Assembly (NCBI GenBank): GCA_026874595.1
Contig: CM049311.1
Location: forward strand, 32,383,176 to 32,447,175
Length of the DNA stretch: 64,000 nt
Direction: 5' to 3'
Source: Sipunculus nudus
Lineage: Eukaryota > Annelida > Sipuncula > Golfingiida > Sipunculidae
Position 1 is the stretch's first letter, and every line of letters begins with the position of its first letter. A program made the translations under genes and the position numbers. Below, piece by piece: positions 24,353-37,591 of this stretch. The notes under the pieces are model-generated. The model did no database searches, had not been told where the DNA came from, and saw only the letters and a program-made list of their open reading frames with translations.

Positions 24353-27300
24353 CATGATTCTAGTCTGTAAAGTAAGTATAGCATGACCTTAAGTTTGTGA
24401 ACTAAGATCCTATAAAGTTGTGATGGTCTTGTACTTAAATGTCAGCTCTCATATTGTTGTTTAGATAAGCTCATATAATAGGTTATTTGTCCTCTGCTGG
24501 CCCTTGTCTAACTTCATAAGTAACAATGGACCCGACCAAGGTTATAATTCAGAGTATGCTAGATTTATGATCATCCCTGGTTTATTCATACTCCAAGCAA
24601 GTGTGTGGGTGACTTGGTCAGGGCAAGGGTTTGGATGAGCTACTTCTCTTCAGCTGGTGAGCTTGAGAACTCTTCTTGAATGTTGACAATGGTTGATAAC
24701 TGCTATCAGTAAACAAAGTTAAGATGTTCCTAGCTGGATGGTTCTTGATCCAAATATACGGATCTCCTTTATAGAAATATAAGCATGTTTCTTACTGACT
24801 ATGGTTCTAGAAAGTTCCCTAAAGATGGTTTCCTCCACACTACTCTCTGTGTCTCACTGTCTTTCCTGCTGTCTGCTTGTCTCCTCCGTCTACTCACAGT
24901 CTACCTACAGTCTCTGATGATTTGACCCACCGACACATACTCTGCCTATTTGACTGTTTCTATCATATAAATGCCCTCTTAGTTTGCAAGACTATGATGT
25001 TTTATGCGAACATACAACATAAGTTTTGGATCTGTAAATTTAAATTAATCCTTGACCTAGCGATTGACCTAGATGATACATTATTGGTTTTTATTTGTAT
25101 TATTAAATTATTTTTCAGTGTCTGATTATGTAAGTTTGATATATCTGTGTATAATTTTACTTCTGTATGGTTGGGCGATTTTGGCCCCACACTGTTCTTG
25201 GGCAGCTTCTTGTCCCCTTTTTCTTGAATTAAATTTATTAATAAAATTTGTTCATACGGCCTTTTGGCCCGTATTCACCAATACATTGTTATACTCCTTT
25301 GTGTGTTGGAAAGTGTGTGTGAGCATAAATGCACATACTTGACCAACACTCACAAAGATCCTATTGGTACACTTTAAACAAATAATAATTAAATCCTAAA
25401 AGCTGCCTTTGGGATATCTGATGAACTAACTCGCTCTACTTGTAAAACAAAGACCAGTGAGCTAATTAAAAAAACTTAATTGCTGATGGCCAGACATGTC
25501 ATCACATGTTTGAAAGAGCATGACATGATTGTGACCTCAGTTTACACTTTGTGACCATACTCTCATCAGTTGTAGTAAAAGATCAGCGCACAGTAATTAA
25601 ACTACACATTGATGAGTTCTTTCTCTGAATAAACTGTGTATCATAGAAACTATTCTGTTGTAGACTACTGGGTAATCGGATAAAGTTGTATGCTGGGGCA
25701 TATCCAGAGGGGTGCTACAAAGCGCCCCCCCCCCCCCACACACACATACAAACATCTGACTTTGCATGTAATATTCAGGAAAAACTTACCAGATGCTAGG
25801 AAAGTTATGGTATGAAAACAATTATAGAACATTAAATATTAGTCCAGTTTCACTGCTGTACAATTTATCTGCAACAATTTATACATAGAGATTTCTCCCA
25901 GGTACATTATTTCTGAATCTGTCATGAGATAACTAAGAATATGGAGATAAGGAATCATGTATGCATCCCAAACTATTGATTAATACGTTGCTTGTAGGAA
26001 TTCACTCTTTTTTTCAGCCATTCTCAGTTTTCATTACTGCTCCAGCAACTGTTTTTCTTGTTTTGAGTATTAAAAATGTTGCTAGAATATTGAAATTCTA
26101 GGGTGCTTCTTTGCAGAATCTAAAATTATCTTGGATTATGCCTGAAAATTTCAATCTCGCCTGTCTCGTACAATTTTTACAGTTTTTGGTCACACATATA
26201 TCATCACACACACACACACATATATATATGTTATGCCAAAAAGTGAAATTGCCTAATCCATGAAATGGGCAAAATTGGCTTCCCAATTCATGAAATGGGC
26301 GTATTTAAAACTGAGAATTTCTGCTTGATTCTGGTCATGCATAAATGGCATTATTATCAATATCAGCCATATCAACATGGTTATACATGCAAACATAATA
26401 CTATTTTTTATCAAATAAAGAAAAAAAATTGATTATCTCAATTTATATTTTATTTTTTTTTAGTCACAATGGGGATTAATCCGTGAGAATTTTTATTAAA
26501 TTTTCCCTTATAATTGTAAGGAATATAATAAGGAAGATCTTGGGTTCTTTATTTAGAATACTTAATGACCAGCCAGAGTCTCACAATATATGTTTTAGCG
26601 TAAATATTTCAGTCGTTTAATGTCGATCGAGTTCTTCACACTTGGTGTACAGTAGTATCTTAACAGTCCTGTTTATCTAAGATATTTGTCAGTACTAAGA
26701 AAAAAAAAAGAAATTATAAAAATAAAGTATATTTCAATGATATGTTTAATTTGTAATATATATTAAACAAGTTGAAGAAATTTATGCTCACAATATGTAA
26801 TATGTTATTATATTTTATATGGTTAAATTAAACTTTATTTGATAAGAAATGTGCTCAAAAATGTGTATAAAAATCACAGTCATACAAGAATATTTGCACT
26901 CTTTTTCTGTACCTTGAGCAAAATATTTATATACATGTTAATAAATACTACCAAAATATTGATAGGTATGTTATTTAGTTTGTAAATGGTAAATATAGTG
27001 TACTTTAAATAAATGGCAGAAACAAACGACAAACAAAATGTGTACATAGTACTAACTTTCAGTTTAGATTGAGTAGGTTATTTGATGGTTAAATCAACTG
27101 AGTGAACAGATTCATAGTTTTTAGATATGAAACTGACAGAAACCAGTAACTTAAAATATATGTTTCTTAAAAAATAAAATGTAACTAATTAAAATAGAAC
27201 TGTGATATATATCTTAATAATATATAATAATATATACCTAAAAAATGTTTGATAAAGTATAAATATCTGATTCAAAACTAAATACAAAATTTAAAATCTG

Positions 27301-28108
27301 ACATTATAGAGAGTGCTTAATACATGGATTGTTTAATATTTTCAGAAATAAACACATTATTTTAAGAAACATACAAATTTGTACTTAAACTGCATAATAT
27401 ATACCGGTACAGACTTTTTGGTCATTTGTTCAATCATGCTTGACTTTTATATACTATTTTGCATGTGCTGTTTTAAAGTATAACACTTTTGACATGCACA
27501 TGGAACCATGCATCAATATTAATTCATGCTCTTGAAAGGGTAGGGAATGATTTATAAATAATTTCACATTTGGGGTTTATCATATATACATTTATATGCA
27601 TGTGTGTAGACCCTTTGCCCAGAGGTATTTCTGCAGCCAACCCCCCCCCCCCCCCTTCTTTTGTAAATCCTGTCCATGGTATTAGCTAATGCAAATTAAG
27701 TGGATAAAATGTGTGAGATATTATATCAAATTATATTGTTCCACAAATATTACATGACATTGCAGGTTAATGCAATATGTGGTCATCAAATTATGTTATC
27801 TGAGTACACAGTTTTAGCGTGATATTGTGATACAAACATTTTGTATTAAGTGATTAAATTGTATTAGTACTGGTTTATTGTGATGTATTTCTGATTTTAT
27901 CTGTCCGTCAGTATAAAATTAGTTATCTGAAAAGAACCAATGAACATAGTGTGAGTATAAAGTATACCAGATGTTATTGTATTATACCAGTCCATAGATA
28001 TAAATTAAATCATATTATCTCACACATTGCTCAGAGGTTTTCTTAATGAATAATGAAAGGGACGTTATGAGGATAAACATTGAGTTAGTATGAATACAAA
28101 TGGTAATT
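24353..28108. other. AT-rich intron-like DNA, no gene seen
   Basis: Contains poly(C) runs at 25725-25737 and 27641-27655, a short CA/TA run near 26205-26230, and two nearby copies of a CATGAAATGGGC motif at about 26260-26300. No supported exon. Confidence 0.5.
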
Positions 28109-31100
28109 GGATCCACAGACTATACTATGGTTTCATGATGGTCCCTGACCGCTGTTGCAGATAACATTTATTAGATCCCAAGACTATACTATGGTTTAAG
28201 GACAGTCCCTGACCGCTGCTGCAGTTAACAGTTATTGGATCCCCAGACTATACTATGGTTTCATGACGGTCTCTGACTGCTGTTGCAGATAACAGTTATT
28301 GGATCCCCAGACTATACTATGGTTTCATGACTGTCCTTGACCACTGTTGCAGACAACAGTTATTGGATCCCCAGACTATACTATGGTTTAAGGACAGTCC
28401 CTGACCACTGTTGCAGATAACAGTTATTGGATCCCAAGACTATACTATGGTTTAAGGACAGTCCCTGACTGCTGTTGCAGATAACAGTTATTGGATCCCA
28501 AGACTATACTATGGTTTCATGATGGTCCCTGACCGCTGCTGCAGATAATAGTTATTGGATCCCCAGACTATACTATGGTTTCATGACGGTCTCTGACCAC
28601 TGTTGCAGATAACAGTTATTGTATCCACAGACTATACTATGGTTTAATGATGGTCCCTGACCGCTGCTGCAGATAACAGTTATTGGATCCCCAGACTATA
28701 CTATGGTTTCATGACGGTCTCTGACCACTGTTGCAGATAACAGTTATTGGATCCCCAGACTATACTATGGTTTAATGATGGTCCCTGACCGCTGCTGCAG
28801 ATAACAGTTATTGGATCCCCAGACTATACGATGGTTTAATGATGGTCTCTGACTGCTGTTGCAGATAACAGTTATTGGATCCCAAGACTATACTATGGTT
28901 TCATGATGGTCCCTGACGGCTGCTGCAGATAACAGTTATTGGATCCCCAGACTATACTATGGTTTCATGACTGTCTCTGACCACTGTTGCAGATAACAGT
29001 TATTTGATCCCCAGACTATACTATGGTTTCATGACGGTCTCTGACCACTGTTGCAGATAACAGTTATTGGATCCCCAGACTATACTATGGTTTCATGATG
29101 GTCCCTGACCACTGCTGAAGATAACAGTTATTGGATCCCCAGACTATACTATGGTTTAATGACGGTCTCTGACTGCTGTTACAGATAACAGTTATTGGAT
29201 CCCCAGACTATACTATGGTTTCATGACGGTCTCTGACCACTGTTGCAGATCAGTTATAGGATCCCCAGACTATACTATGGTTTAATGACGGTCCCTGACC
29301 GCTGTTGCAGATAACAGTTATTGGATCCCCAGACTATACTATGGTTTCATGACGGTCTCTGACTGCTGTTGCAGATAACAGTTATTGGGGTCCCAGACTA
29401 TACTATGGTTTAATGACGGTCTCTGACTGCTGTTGCAGATAACAGTTATTGGATCCCCAGACTATACTATGGTTTAATGATGGTCCCTGACCGCTGCTGC
29501 AGATAACAGTTATTGGATCCCCAGACTATACTTTGGTTTCATGACGGTCTCTGACCACTGTTGCAGATAACAGTTATTGGATCCCCAGACTATACTATGG
29601 TTTCATGACGGTCTCTGACCACTGTTGCAGATAACAGTTATTGGATCCCCAGACTATTCTATGGTTTCATGACGGTCTCTGACTGCTGTTGCAGATAACA
29701 GTTATTGGGGTCCCAGACTATACTATGGTTTAATGACGGTCTCTGACTGCTGTTGCAGATAACAGTTATTGGGTCCCTAGACTATACTATGGTTTCATGA
29801 TGGTCCCTGACTGCTGCTGAAGATAACAGTTATTGGATCCCCAGACTATACTATGGTTTAATGACGGTCTCTGACTGCTGTTGCAGATAACAGTTATTGG
29901 ATCCCCAGACTATACTATGGTTTAATGACGGTCTCTGACTGCTGCTGCAGATAACAGTTATTGGATCCCCAGACCATACTATGGTTTAATGACGGTCCCT
30001 GACTGCTGCTGCAGGTAACAGTTATTGGATCCCCAGACTATACTATGGTTTAATGACGGTCCCTGACTGCTGCTGCAGGTAACAGTTATTGGATCCCCAG
30101 ACTATACTATGGTTTAATGACGGTCTCTGACTGCTGCTGCAGGTAACAGTTATTGGATCCCCAGACTATACTATGGTTTCATGACGGTCTCTGACTGCTG
30201 CTGCAGATAACAGTTATTGGAACCCCAGACTATACTATGGTTTAATGACAGTCCCTGACCGCTGTTGCAGATAACAGTTATTGGATCCCCAGACTATACT
30301 ATGGTTTCATGACGGTCTCTGACCACTGTTGCAGATAACAGTTATTGGATCCCCAGACTATACTATGGTTTAATGACGGTCTCTGACCACTGTTGCAGAT
30401 AACAGTTATTGGATCCCCAGACTATACTATGGTTTCATGACGGTCTCTGACCACTGTTGCAGATTACAGTTATTGGATCCCCAGACTATACTATGGTTTA
30501 ATGACGGTCTCTGACCACTGTTGCAGATAACAGTTATTGGGGTCCCAGACTATACTATGGTTTAATGACGGTCTCTGACTGCTGTTGCAGATAACAGTTA
30601 TTGGGTCCCTAGACTATACTATGGTTTCATGATGGTCCCTGACTGCTGCTGAAGATAACAGTTATTGGATCCCCAGACTATACTATGGTTTAATGACGGT
30701 CTCTGACTGCTGTTGCAGATAACAGTTATTGGATCCCCAGACTATACTATGGTTTAATGACGGTCTCTGACTGCTGCTGCAGATAACAGTTATTGGATCC
30801 CCAGACCATACTATGGTTTAATGACGGTCCCTGACTGCTGCTGCAGGTAACAGTTATTGGATCCCCAGACTATACTATGGTTTAATGACGGTCCCTGACT
30901 GCTGCTGCAGGTAACAGTTATTGGATCCCCAGACTATACTATGGTTTAATGACGGTCTCTGACTGCTGCTGCAGGTAACAGTTATTGGATCCCCAGACTA
31001 TACTATGGTTTCATGACGGTCTCTGACTGCTGCTGCAGATAACAGTTATTGGAACCCCAGACTATACTATGGTTTAATGACAGTCCCTGACCGCTGTTGC

Positions 31101-32944
31101 AGATAACAGTTATTGGATCCCCAGACTATACTATGGTTTCATGACGGTCTCTGACCACTGTTGCAGATAACAGTTATTGGATCCCCAGACTATACTATGG
31201 TTTAATGACGGTCTCTGACCACTGTTGCAGATAACAGTTATTGGATCCCCAGACTATACTATGGTTTCATGACGGTCTCTGACCACTGTTGCAGATTACA
31301 GTTATTGGATCCCCAGACTATACTATGGTTTAATGACGGTCTCTGACCACTGTTGCAGATAACAGTTATTTGATCCCCAGACTCTACTATGGTTTCATGA
31401 CGGTCTCTGACCACTGTTGCAGATAACAGTTATTGGATCCCCAGACTATACTATGGTTTCATGATGGTCCCTGACCACTGCTGAAGATAACAGTTATTGG
31501 ATCCCCAGACTATACTATGGTTTAATGACGGTCTCTGACTGCTGTTACAGATAACAGTTATTGGATCCCCAGACTATACTATGGTTTCATGACGGTCTCT
31601 GACCACTGTTGCAGATAACAGTTATAGGATCCCCAGACTATACTATGGTTTAATGACGGTCCCTGACCGCTGTTGCAGATAACAGTTATTGGATCCCCAG
31701 ACTATACTATGGTTTCATGACGGTCTCTGACTGCTGTTGCAGATAACAGTTATTGGGGTCCCAGACTATACTATGGTTTAATGACGGTCTCTGACTGCTG
31801 TTGCAGATAACAGTTATTGGATCCCCAGACTATACTATGGTTTAATAATGGTCCCTGACCGCTGCTGCAGATAACAGTTATTGGATCCCCAGACTATACT
31901 TTGGTTTCATGACGGTCTCTGACCACTGTTGCAGATAACAGTTATTGGATCCCCAGACTATACTATGGTTTCATGACGGTCTCTGACCACTGTTGCAGAT
32001 AACAGTTATTGGATCCCCAGACTATACTATGGTTTCATGACGGTCTCTGACTGCTGTTGTAGATAACAGTTATTGGGGTCCCAGACTATACTATGGTTTA
32101 ATGACGGTCTCTGACTGCTGTTGCAGATAACAGTTATTGGATCCCCAGACTATACTTTGGTTTCATGATGGTCCCTGACCGCTGCTGAAGATAACAGTTA
32201 TTGGATCCCCAGACTATACTATGGTTTAATGACGGTCTCTGACTGCTGTTGCAGATAACAGTTATTGGATCCCCAGACTATACTATGGTTTAATGACGGT
32301 CTCTGACTGCTGTTGCAGATAACAGTTATTGGATCCCCAGACCATACTATGGTTTAATGACGGTCTCTGACTGCTGCTGCAGGTAACAGTTATTGGATCC
32401 CCAGACTATACTATGGTTTAATGACGGTCCCTGACTGCTGCTGCAGGTAACAGTTATTGGATCCCCAGACTATACTATGGTTTAATGACGGTCTCTGACT
32501 GCTGCTGCAGGTAACAGTTATTGGATCCCCAGACTATACTATGGTTTAATGACGGTCTCTGACTGCTGCTGCAGGTAACAGTTATTGGATCCCCAGACTA
32601 TACTATGGTTTAATGACGGTCTCTGACTGCTGCTGCAGATAACAGTTATTGGATCCCCAGACTATACTATGGTTTAATGACAGTCCCTGACCGCTGTTGC
32701 AGATAACAGTTATTGGATCCCCAGACTATACTATGGTTTCATGACGGTCTCTGACCACTGTTGCAGATAACAGTTATTGGATCCCCAGACTATACTATGG
32801 TTTAATGACGGTCTCTGGCCGCTGCTGCAGGTAACAGTTATTGGATCCCCAGACTAAACTATGGTTTAATGATGGTCTCTGGCCGCTGCTGCAGGTAACA
32901 GTTATTGGATCCCCAGACTAAACTATGGTTTAATGACGGTCCCT
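28109..32944. repeat. 64-bp BamHI-type satellite S2, about 76 units
   Basis: Units of 64 bp begin with GGATCC in most cases, followed by CCAGACTATACTATGG, then TTTCATGACGGTCTCTGACC (or variants) and TTGCAGATAACAGTTATT. Variant markers (GGGGTCCC, AGACCATA, CTTTGG, TATAGG, GCAGGTAACAG) recur at exact multiples of 64: 832, 1536 and 2368 bp. This shows block duplication within the array. No open frame of note. It lies between the exons at 16959 and 34244, so it is intronic if they belong to one gene. Confidence 0.95.
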
Positions 32945-33185
32945 CAGGAGATATTTCTCAGGAGGAATTTGTTATATCAGCCTTAAATTTCACATAATTA
33001 TTCATATTGGATGGCTTTGTTGTATACAAGGCTGATGGCGCTATCTACAATAATTTTTGCACAGTGTATGTCCTTGCTTATTTCTCCGGAGGGGTTTGAT
33101 ATATCAACCTTAAATAGAGCATATGTATAGATCCTTGATAGCTTCATGGTATACAATACTTATGGCGCCACCTACCTTCATTTTG
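32945..33185. repeat. Degenerate HINE-like tandem half-units flanking S2
   Basis: Two or so diverged units resemble the half-units of family B: 'TGATGGCGCTATCTAC' and 'TTATGGCGCCACCTACC' at unit ends, TTTGATATATC, and 'GTATAGATCCTTGATAGCTT'. There are no element termini. The satellite runs directly into this sequence. Confidence 0.6.
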
Positions 33186-34177
33186 TATTGTGTGCACCTA
33201 TGCCAGTATTTCAGCAGTGATATTTTAGTAATTGGTACAAAATGTGTGTTGGTACAAAAAAATTTAATGCATGAATACACAGAACAGTGTGATTTTTGGA
33301 TGTTTGCTAACTGACTTGTTTTGTCTAGGTATTCCAGATTACATTGTTAGAAATGAAAGAAGATTAATTTTAAATTAATATAAATGCAGAATGCTGATAA
33401 ACCCCAATAATAAGGGCCAAGTCCATCCATTTATAAATCTGACACAACTAAAAGTGGATTTAAATTTGGACCAGAGATTTTGTTGCATCTTTGATCATTA
33501 TTTGTGACTTATATTAAATTACTTTGACCCACCAGAATTACCATAATCTTTATGGTATCATGTGATTTTATTTATTAAAACTAAGTGCTAAGCACTAGAA
33601 ATGATAACCACTGTTAAAACATCTAAACAAGTCAGAATTTATATTAATAAAATATTAGCTTTTCAAGCTGTCGCCCAAGCTTCAGTCCATAGATTTAAAC
33701 AAATAGACAAATGTTTGTTCACATACTTTCCTGTAAAAGTTAATTGGTGTAAAACCACCTCAAGATAGGCATAAACTGTGACTACAGTGTCAGTTTTGGC
33801 TTTAGTTCAAGGATAGGTTAGTTGTGTATAAAGCTATAGATTATGAAAAAAAAACACTCTATAACCTATCATGGATGATCGATATAACTGCTTTGGAATT
33901 AACTGTTGATGTGACCAAAATACTGAACAGAAGCAGAACATGATTCCAAGCTTTAATAAACATAAATCATTTGATGCAGAGGCAGACCCATGCAGGTACT
34001 TAACGCACCGTCATAAGTAAACCACAGAGTACCATGTTGTACAATAACCACACAGGGAGCACATAGTGATCATGGAGGCGGCATATGTTACGAGACACTT
34101 GACTTGTGTGTTAATGTGTTTGTTGCTAAGTAGAAAATTATCCAGTGCCAAGTGCATTGTTTGATCTAATGAAGCAG
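33186..34177. other. Unique DNA upstream of the 34244 exon
   Basis: No repeats recognised. A short upstream frame starts at ATG 34072 and ends at TGA 34162-34164. It would be an upstream ORF only if transcription begins before it. Confidence 0.4.
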
Positions 34178-34186
34178 TATATGTAT
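34178..34186 (+). promoter_or_regulatory. TATA-like element for the 34244 first exon
   Basis: TATATGTAT lies about 58-66 bp before the ATG. A start of transcription near 34210 would give a leader of about 35 nt. This is inference from spacing only. Confidence 0.3.
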
Positions 34187-34243
34187 TTTTGGTAGTGCAG
34201 CAAACACACTCATTTGTGGATTTAATTGACTGAAAACCTGGAA

Positions 34244-34540
34244 ATGCTTCGCCGTTTGCTGAAGATGCCTTGCTGTTTTACAGGGGTGGATATTAAAACA
34301 TCGTCTCCTATAAACATTACGACGACATCACAGACTCACCTGCCGACACCTTCAGTGTTTACACCAAACCCGCCGGTTATCGAGCTCCATGTTAATTCAG
34401 AGCCGGAGGAATCTCCAAAAAGACGGAGAGCGAGCGAAGCTGCATCCATGGAAATCCCCGGTCACACTGACCAGGGCACCCCACAGCTGGTCCGAGTGAG
34501 ACGACTCAATTCTAATGGCTGCCCTGAAACATCTGATGAT
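34244..34540 (+). CDS. Candidate alternative first coding exon 1a (99 codons)
   Basis: The first ATG after in-frame TAA 34223 is at 34244, and the exon ends at a strong GTGAGT donor (34541) in phase 0. The N-terminus is basic and cysteine-containing (MLRRLLKMPCCFTG; C10 and C11 could be lipid-modified). A Thr/Pro-rich linker follows, then IELHVNSEPEESPKRRRAS with a possible basophilic kinase site at S64, and RRLNS at 86-90. The composition is that of a disordered regulatory N-terminus. No domain or signal peptide is present and I do not recognise the protein. The phase fits the exon at 58897. Local GC is higher than the flanks. The call rests on the open frame, composition, donor and phase agreement with two further first exons. 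Confidence 0.65.
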
Positions 34541-36616
34541 GTGAGTATATTATTTACTTCAGCAATATTATAGATAATACCTTGATGTTTTAATCTTTGT
34601 CATGGAAGGGCTATAGGTACATTGAGTTTTTGAACATTTTGTTGCACATTAAGTACAGTATAAAATTTTTGTTTAATGTTCATACATCGACAGAAAAGGT
34701 TGAAAACATATTGGACTAGAGGTCTGCAGTTGCAAAAACCTCCCCGTTTTTGTTACATGGGTAAAAAAATAAATATCAGGCCCAAATGTGTCTCCTGTGA
34801 CTATTATGCTCACCAAATATTGCATGGTTTTGGAAAATCAGTATTGTTATGATCTTGGTCCAATATGGGCGGAAGGGAAATAATAAAATCAAGAACAAAA
34901 GTTTCATTGATGGTTTTACAGTCCAGAGGACCTAAGACCCCCCCCCCAAAAAAAAAAAAACAAAAAAACTGATCAGGACCCAATTAATGCTTTTGAAATA
35001 CTCTTCAACCCCTATAACCTCATATACAAGAACCAGAGATGAAGTGTCACGTCATACATAATTACAATGCATAAGGAAGTGTTTTGTATTTAAGTTTAAT
35101 ATTAGCTTTTAGCACAGGAGACTTTTGTTATGCTTTGTTTTAGACTCTTGTGTGAACTGATCATGAAGTGTGATAGCTGTTAACCTACTATCACATAGGA
35201 TGATTTGTTTTACTCTAGTCGGTCTTAATGACTCAGCGAGATGTCCTCAACCATTAACTCTATGTATTCAACTTAAACTACAACAACTTCACAGTTGTAC
35301 GACACAGTTGAATGTTTCACCTGGAGTTGCACAAATCTGGTAGAGGTTCATGGTGAACATTTATGTTACACATACCAGTTGAACATCAAAGTGCCATCTT
35401 CTGGTTGATCATATTAATGACCTATTCATATTAAACCATATTAAACATAACAGTGTTGGGAGCAGCACTGGGCCCTAATAACACCATAACATTTACTGAC
35501 ATTTACTTTTCCTTGATGAATTGGTCACTGGATGTGCCATATTTTTGTAATCATTCCTATCAAAAACTTACTTGCCATTAAATAGTCATCAAATCAACTG
35601 TGTAACTGCAGGTTATTGTTTCTTCCATTCCTCACACTACAGGACAAATTCATGTTCACCCTTAAATTAGAACTCAAGTAAGGGTAATAAACCAGTACAG
35701 AAATGCCTGATTTAGAATTATTTTGTTAATTAGTCTGTTGGTCGCACAAATCATCCTCATATATCAGTCATGTAGGTTCAGAGGTACCTTGTTTGTCAGA
35801 TGTCCTCAAAATTTCTCAAAAAGTTCCAAATTGATGTGGCAAATTCTGCCGGATCCTGGTCCACATTTTTATTTCACTGATGAATAGACCCAAATTGTAG
35901 TTCTTCCTCTTTGGCCCATGGCCCAAAATTTCATCAAAATGCTTTAAGATGATCAAGAGAAAATAGGGGGGACAAACATACAAACACACAAACCCTACTT
36001 ATCACATAACTCTTAGCCACCTTCCAAGGTGGAAGTTACTAGTTACTTGAGCAGGCAAGTTAAGTGGGTCATTATCTTGAGTGGTTATACTGCAATCCTT
36101 GATCAAGGTTTCAGCCTCAAGTGTTCTCCTATCTAGTGACCAGTAAAGTCATCCATTAAGTGTTCTTTTTCAATAGCAGGCCCTTAGGATATGGGGTCTC
36201 CTGATTCGCCCAACTCATTGGTTAGGTATATCAGATTCCACTAGAGGGCATCACGATTCGTGATTGGTACCTGGCATGAAACACCCACTCAATTTTTAAG
36301 CCGGATTAGCATCAGTTGATAAATTTATAATCAACTGTTATATATATTTATGCAGTGTTATGACATATAATATAACTACTTTAAATTTACATAAACATTT
36401 GAATTATATCTCACTGTATTAATTCCTTTTGGCTGAATACAAAAGTTTCAGTGCAAAACTGTCCTAGCACATAGACTTACGTACTATCTATAGTTCACCT
36501 GTTTTATATATTTTCTTATTAATTTGTATGTGAGTACACACATCCAGGTGCGTCTGTTTACCATAAGAAAACTGCATAACCATCAGAGGTTCAACCTTCC
36601 AAATCTGTGACAAATC
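34541..36616. other. Intron-like DNA, no gene seen
   Basis: Contains a C-run and A-run near 34940-34966. No supported exons or element ends. Confidence 0.5.
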
Positions 36617-37092
36617 TTAAAGAGGCCCAATCACCTATATGAGTATTATAAAGTTTATAAAGGTAATCCCTTGGAGCATTCATAAAAATAGGCTAGAAAA
36701 TGTGGATATCACCCCACACAGGCTGCTTGTATTGTTTATATCAAAGAGTTTAAAATATGTGGGGGCCCGCCAAAATAATCAAAACAAATTCAACAAGGGC
36801 ATTTGGCAGCAGATCAGATAAGCCAGAGCTTCACAAATGGCGTTTTGCAACAAGTGACCTTTCTACCTCTGCATATATGCAAAGTACCACCTTATATTTC
36901 ATGTTTTCCCATTTGTCAACATTGCTGTGTTTACAAACATGTTGTTTATAAACATGTTGACACATCCTTCACAAAGGCCTTATATGAACTATTCACAACC
37001 ACAATTTCCTTTAGATCATTTATATATACACACAGGAGGCCAGAAATCATATAAATTCTTTATTCAAAAGGTAGGTGATTGAGCACCTTTAA
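36617..37092. mobile_element. MITE with TTAA at both ends
   Basis: About 476 bp with inverted ends: TTAAAGAGGCCCAATCACC at the left and GGTGATTGAGCACCTTTAA at the right. TTAA flanking is the hallmark of piggyBac-type insertions, so a non-autonomous piggyBac-like element is plausible. A similar end, TTAAAGGTGCCCATGCACC, occurs alone at about 37154. The small ORFs inside are not genes. Confidence 0.65.
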
Positions 37093-37149
37093 ACAAGGAG
37101 AAGAAGCATGAAGGAAGAAATGCAATAGAAACACAGATTGAAGCTTGAA

Positions 37150-37455
37150 AAATCTTAAAGGTGCCCATGCACCTACCTTTTGATCTGGGCCTGTCCAGAT
37201 TACAATGCTGTAATGAAAACTTCAGGATTTAAATCTGGTCTGGACTGATTTTAAACTGGGCCAGCCAAGATTAGAATTTTGATCTGGACTGGTCAAGTTT
37301 ACAATCCTCTGGTGGACTGATTTTTAACTGGGCTTTCCCAGACCAGAATCCTAATCTAATCTTAGGCTAGCTTGATTTTATCATCTTAAATCATCTAAAA
37401 CCACAGGATTGTAATCTTGACTAGCCTAGATCAAAATTTTAATCTGGGCCGGTCA
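37150..37455. repeat. Degenerate 'ATCTGGNCTGG' motif cluster
   Basis: It begins with a solitary MITE-like end and then carries many related short motifs in both orientations (ATCTGGGCC, ATCTGGTCTGGAC, CTGGGCCAGCC, GATCTGGACTGGTC, AATCTGGGCCGGTC). The pattern suggests decayed short tandem units of about 35 bp or internal fold-back sequence of an element. Confidence 0.45.
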
Positions 37456-37461
37456 GTTATT

Positions 37462-37580
37462 GTATCCCCAGACAAAGTCCTGGGGTACTATGTTTTCATA
37501 CCGGTCCCCCCGCCGCTGCCACATATAATTCTTGTTGGCGCAATAACTCAAAAAATATTTCACAGATCTTTACCAAACTT
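37462..37580 (+). mobile_element. 5' fragment of a family C element (C2)
   Basis: It matches the first about 120 bp of C1: the hairpin GTATCCCCAGAC/GTC..GGGGTAC, then ATGTTTTCATACCG, then CTTGTTGGCGCAATAAC and TTTACCAAACTT. It is truncated; the rest of family C is not found nearby. B2 begins 12 bp later. Confidence 0.75.
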
Positions 37581-37591
37581 AAACGCTTATT

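Noticed and set aside
28109-32944. Regular repeats as a CRISPR-like array
   Set aside because: Units are contiguous 64-mers without unique spacers, in a eukaryotic context; it is a satellite.
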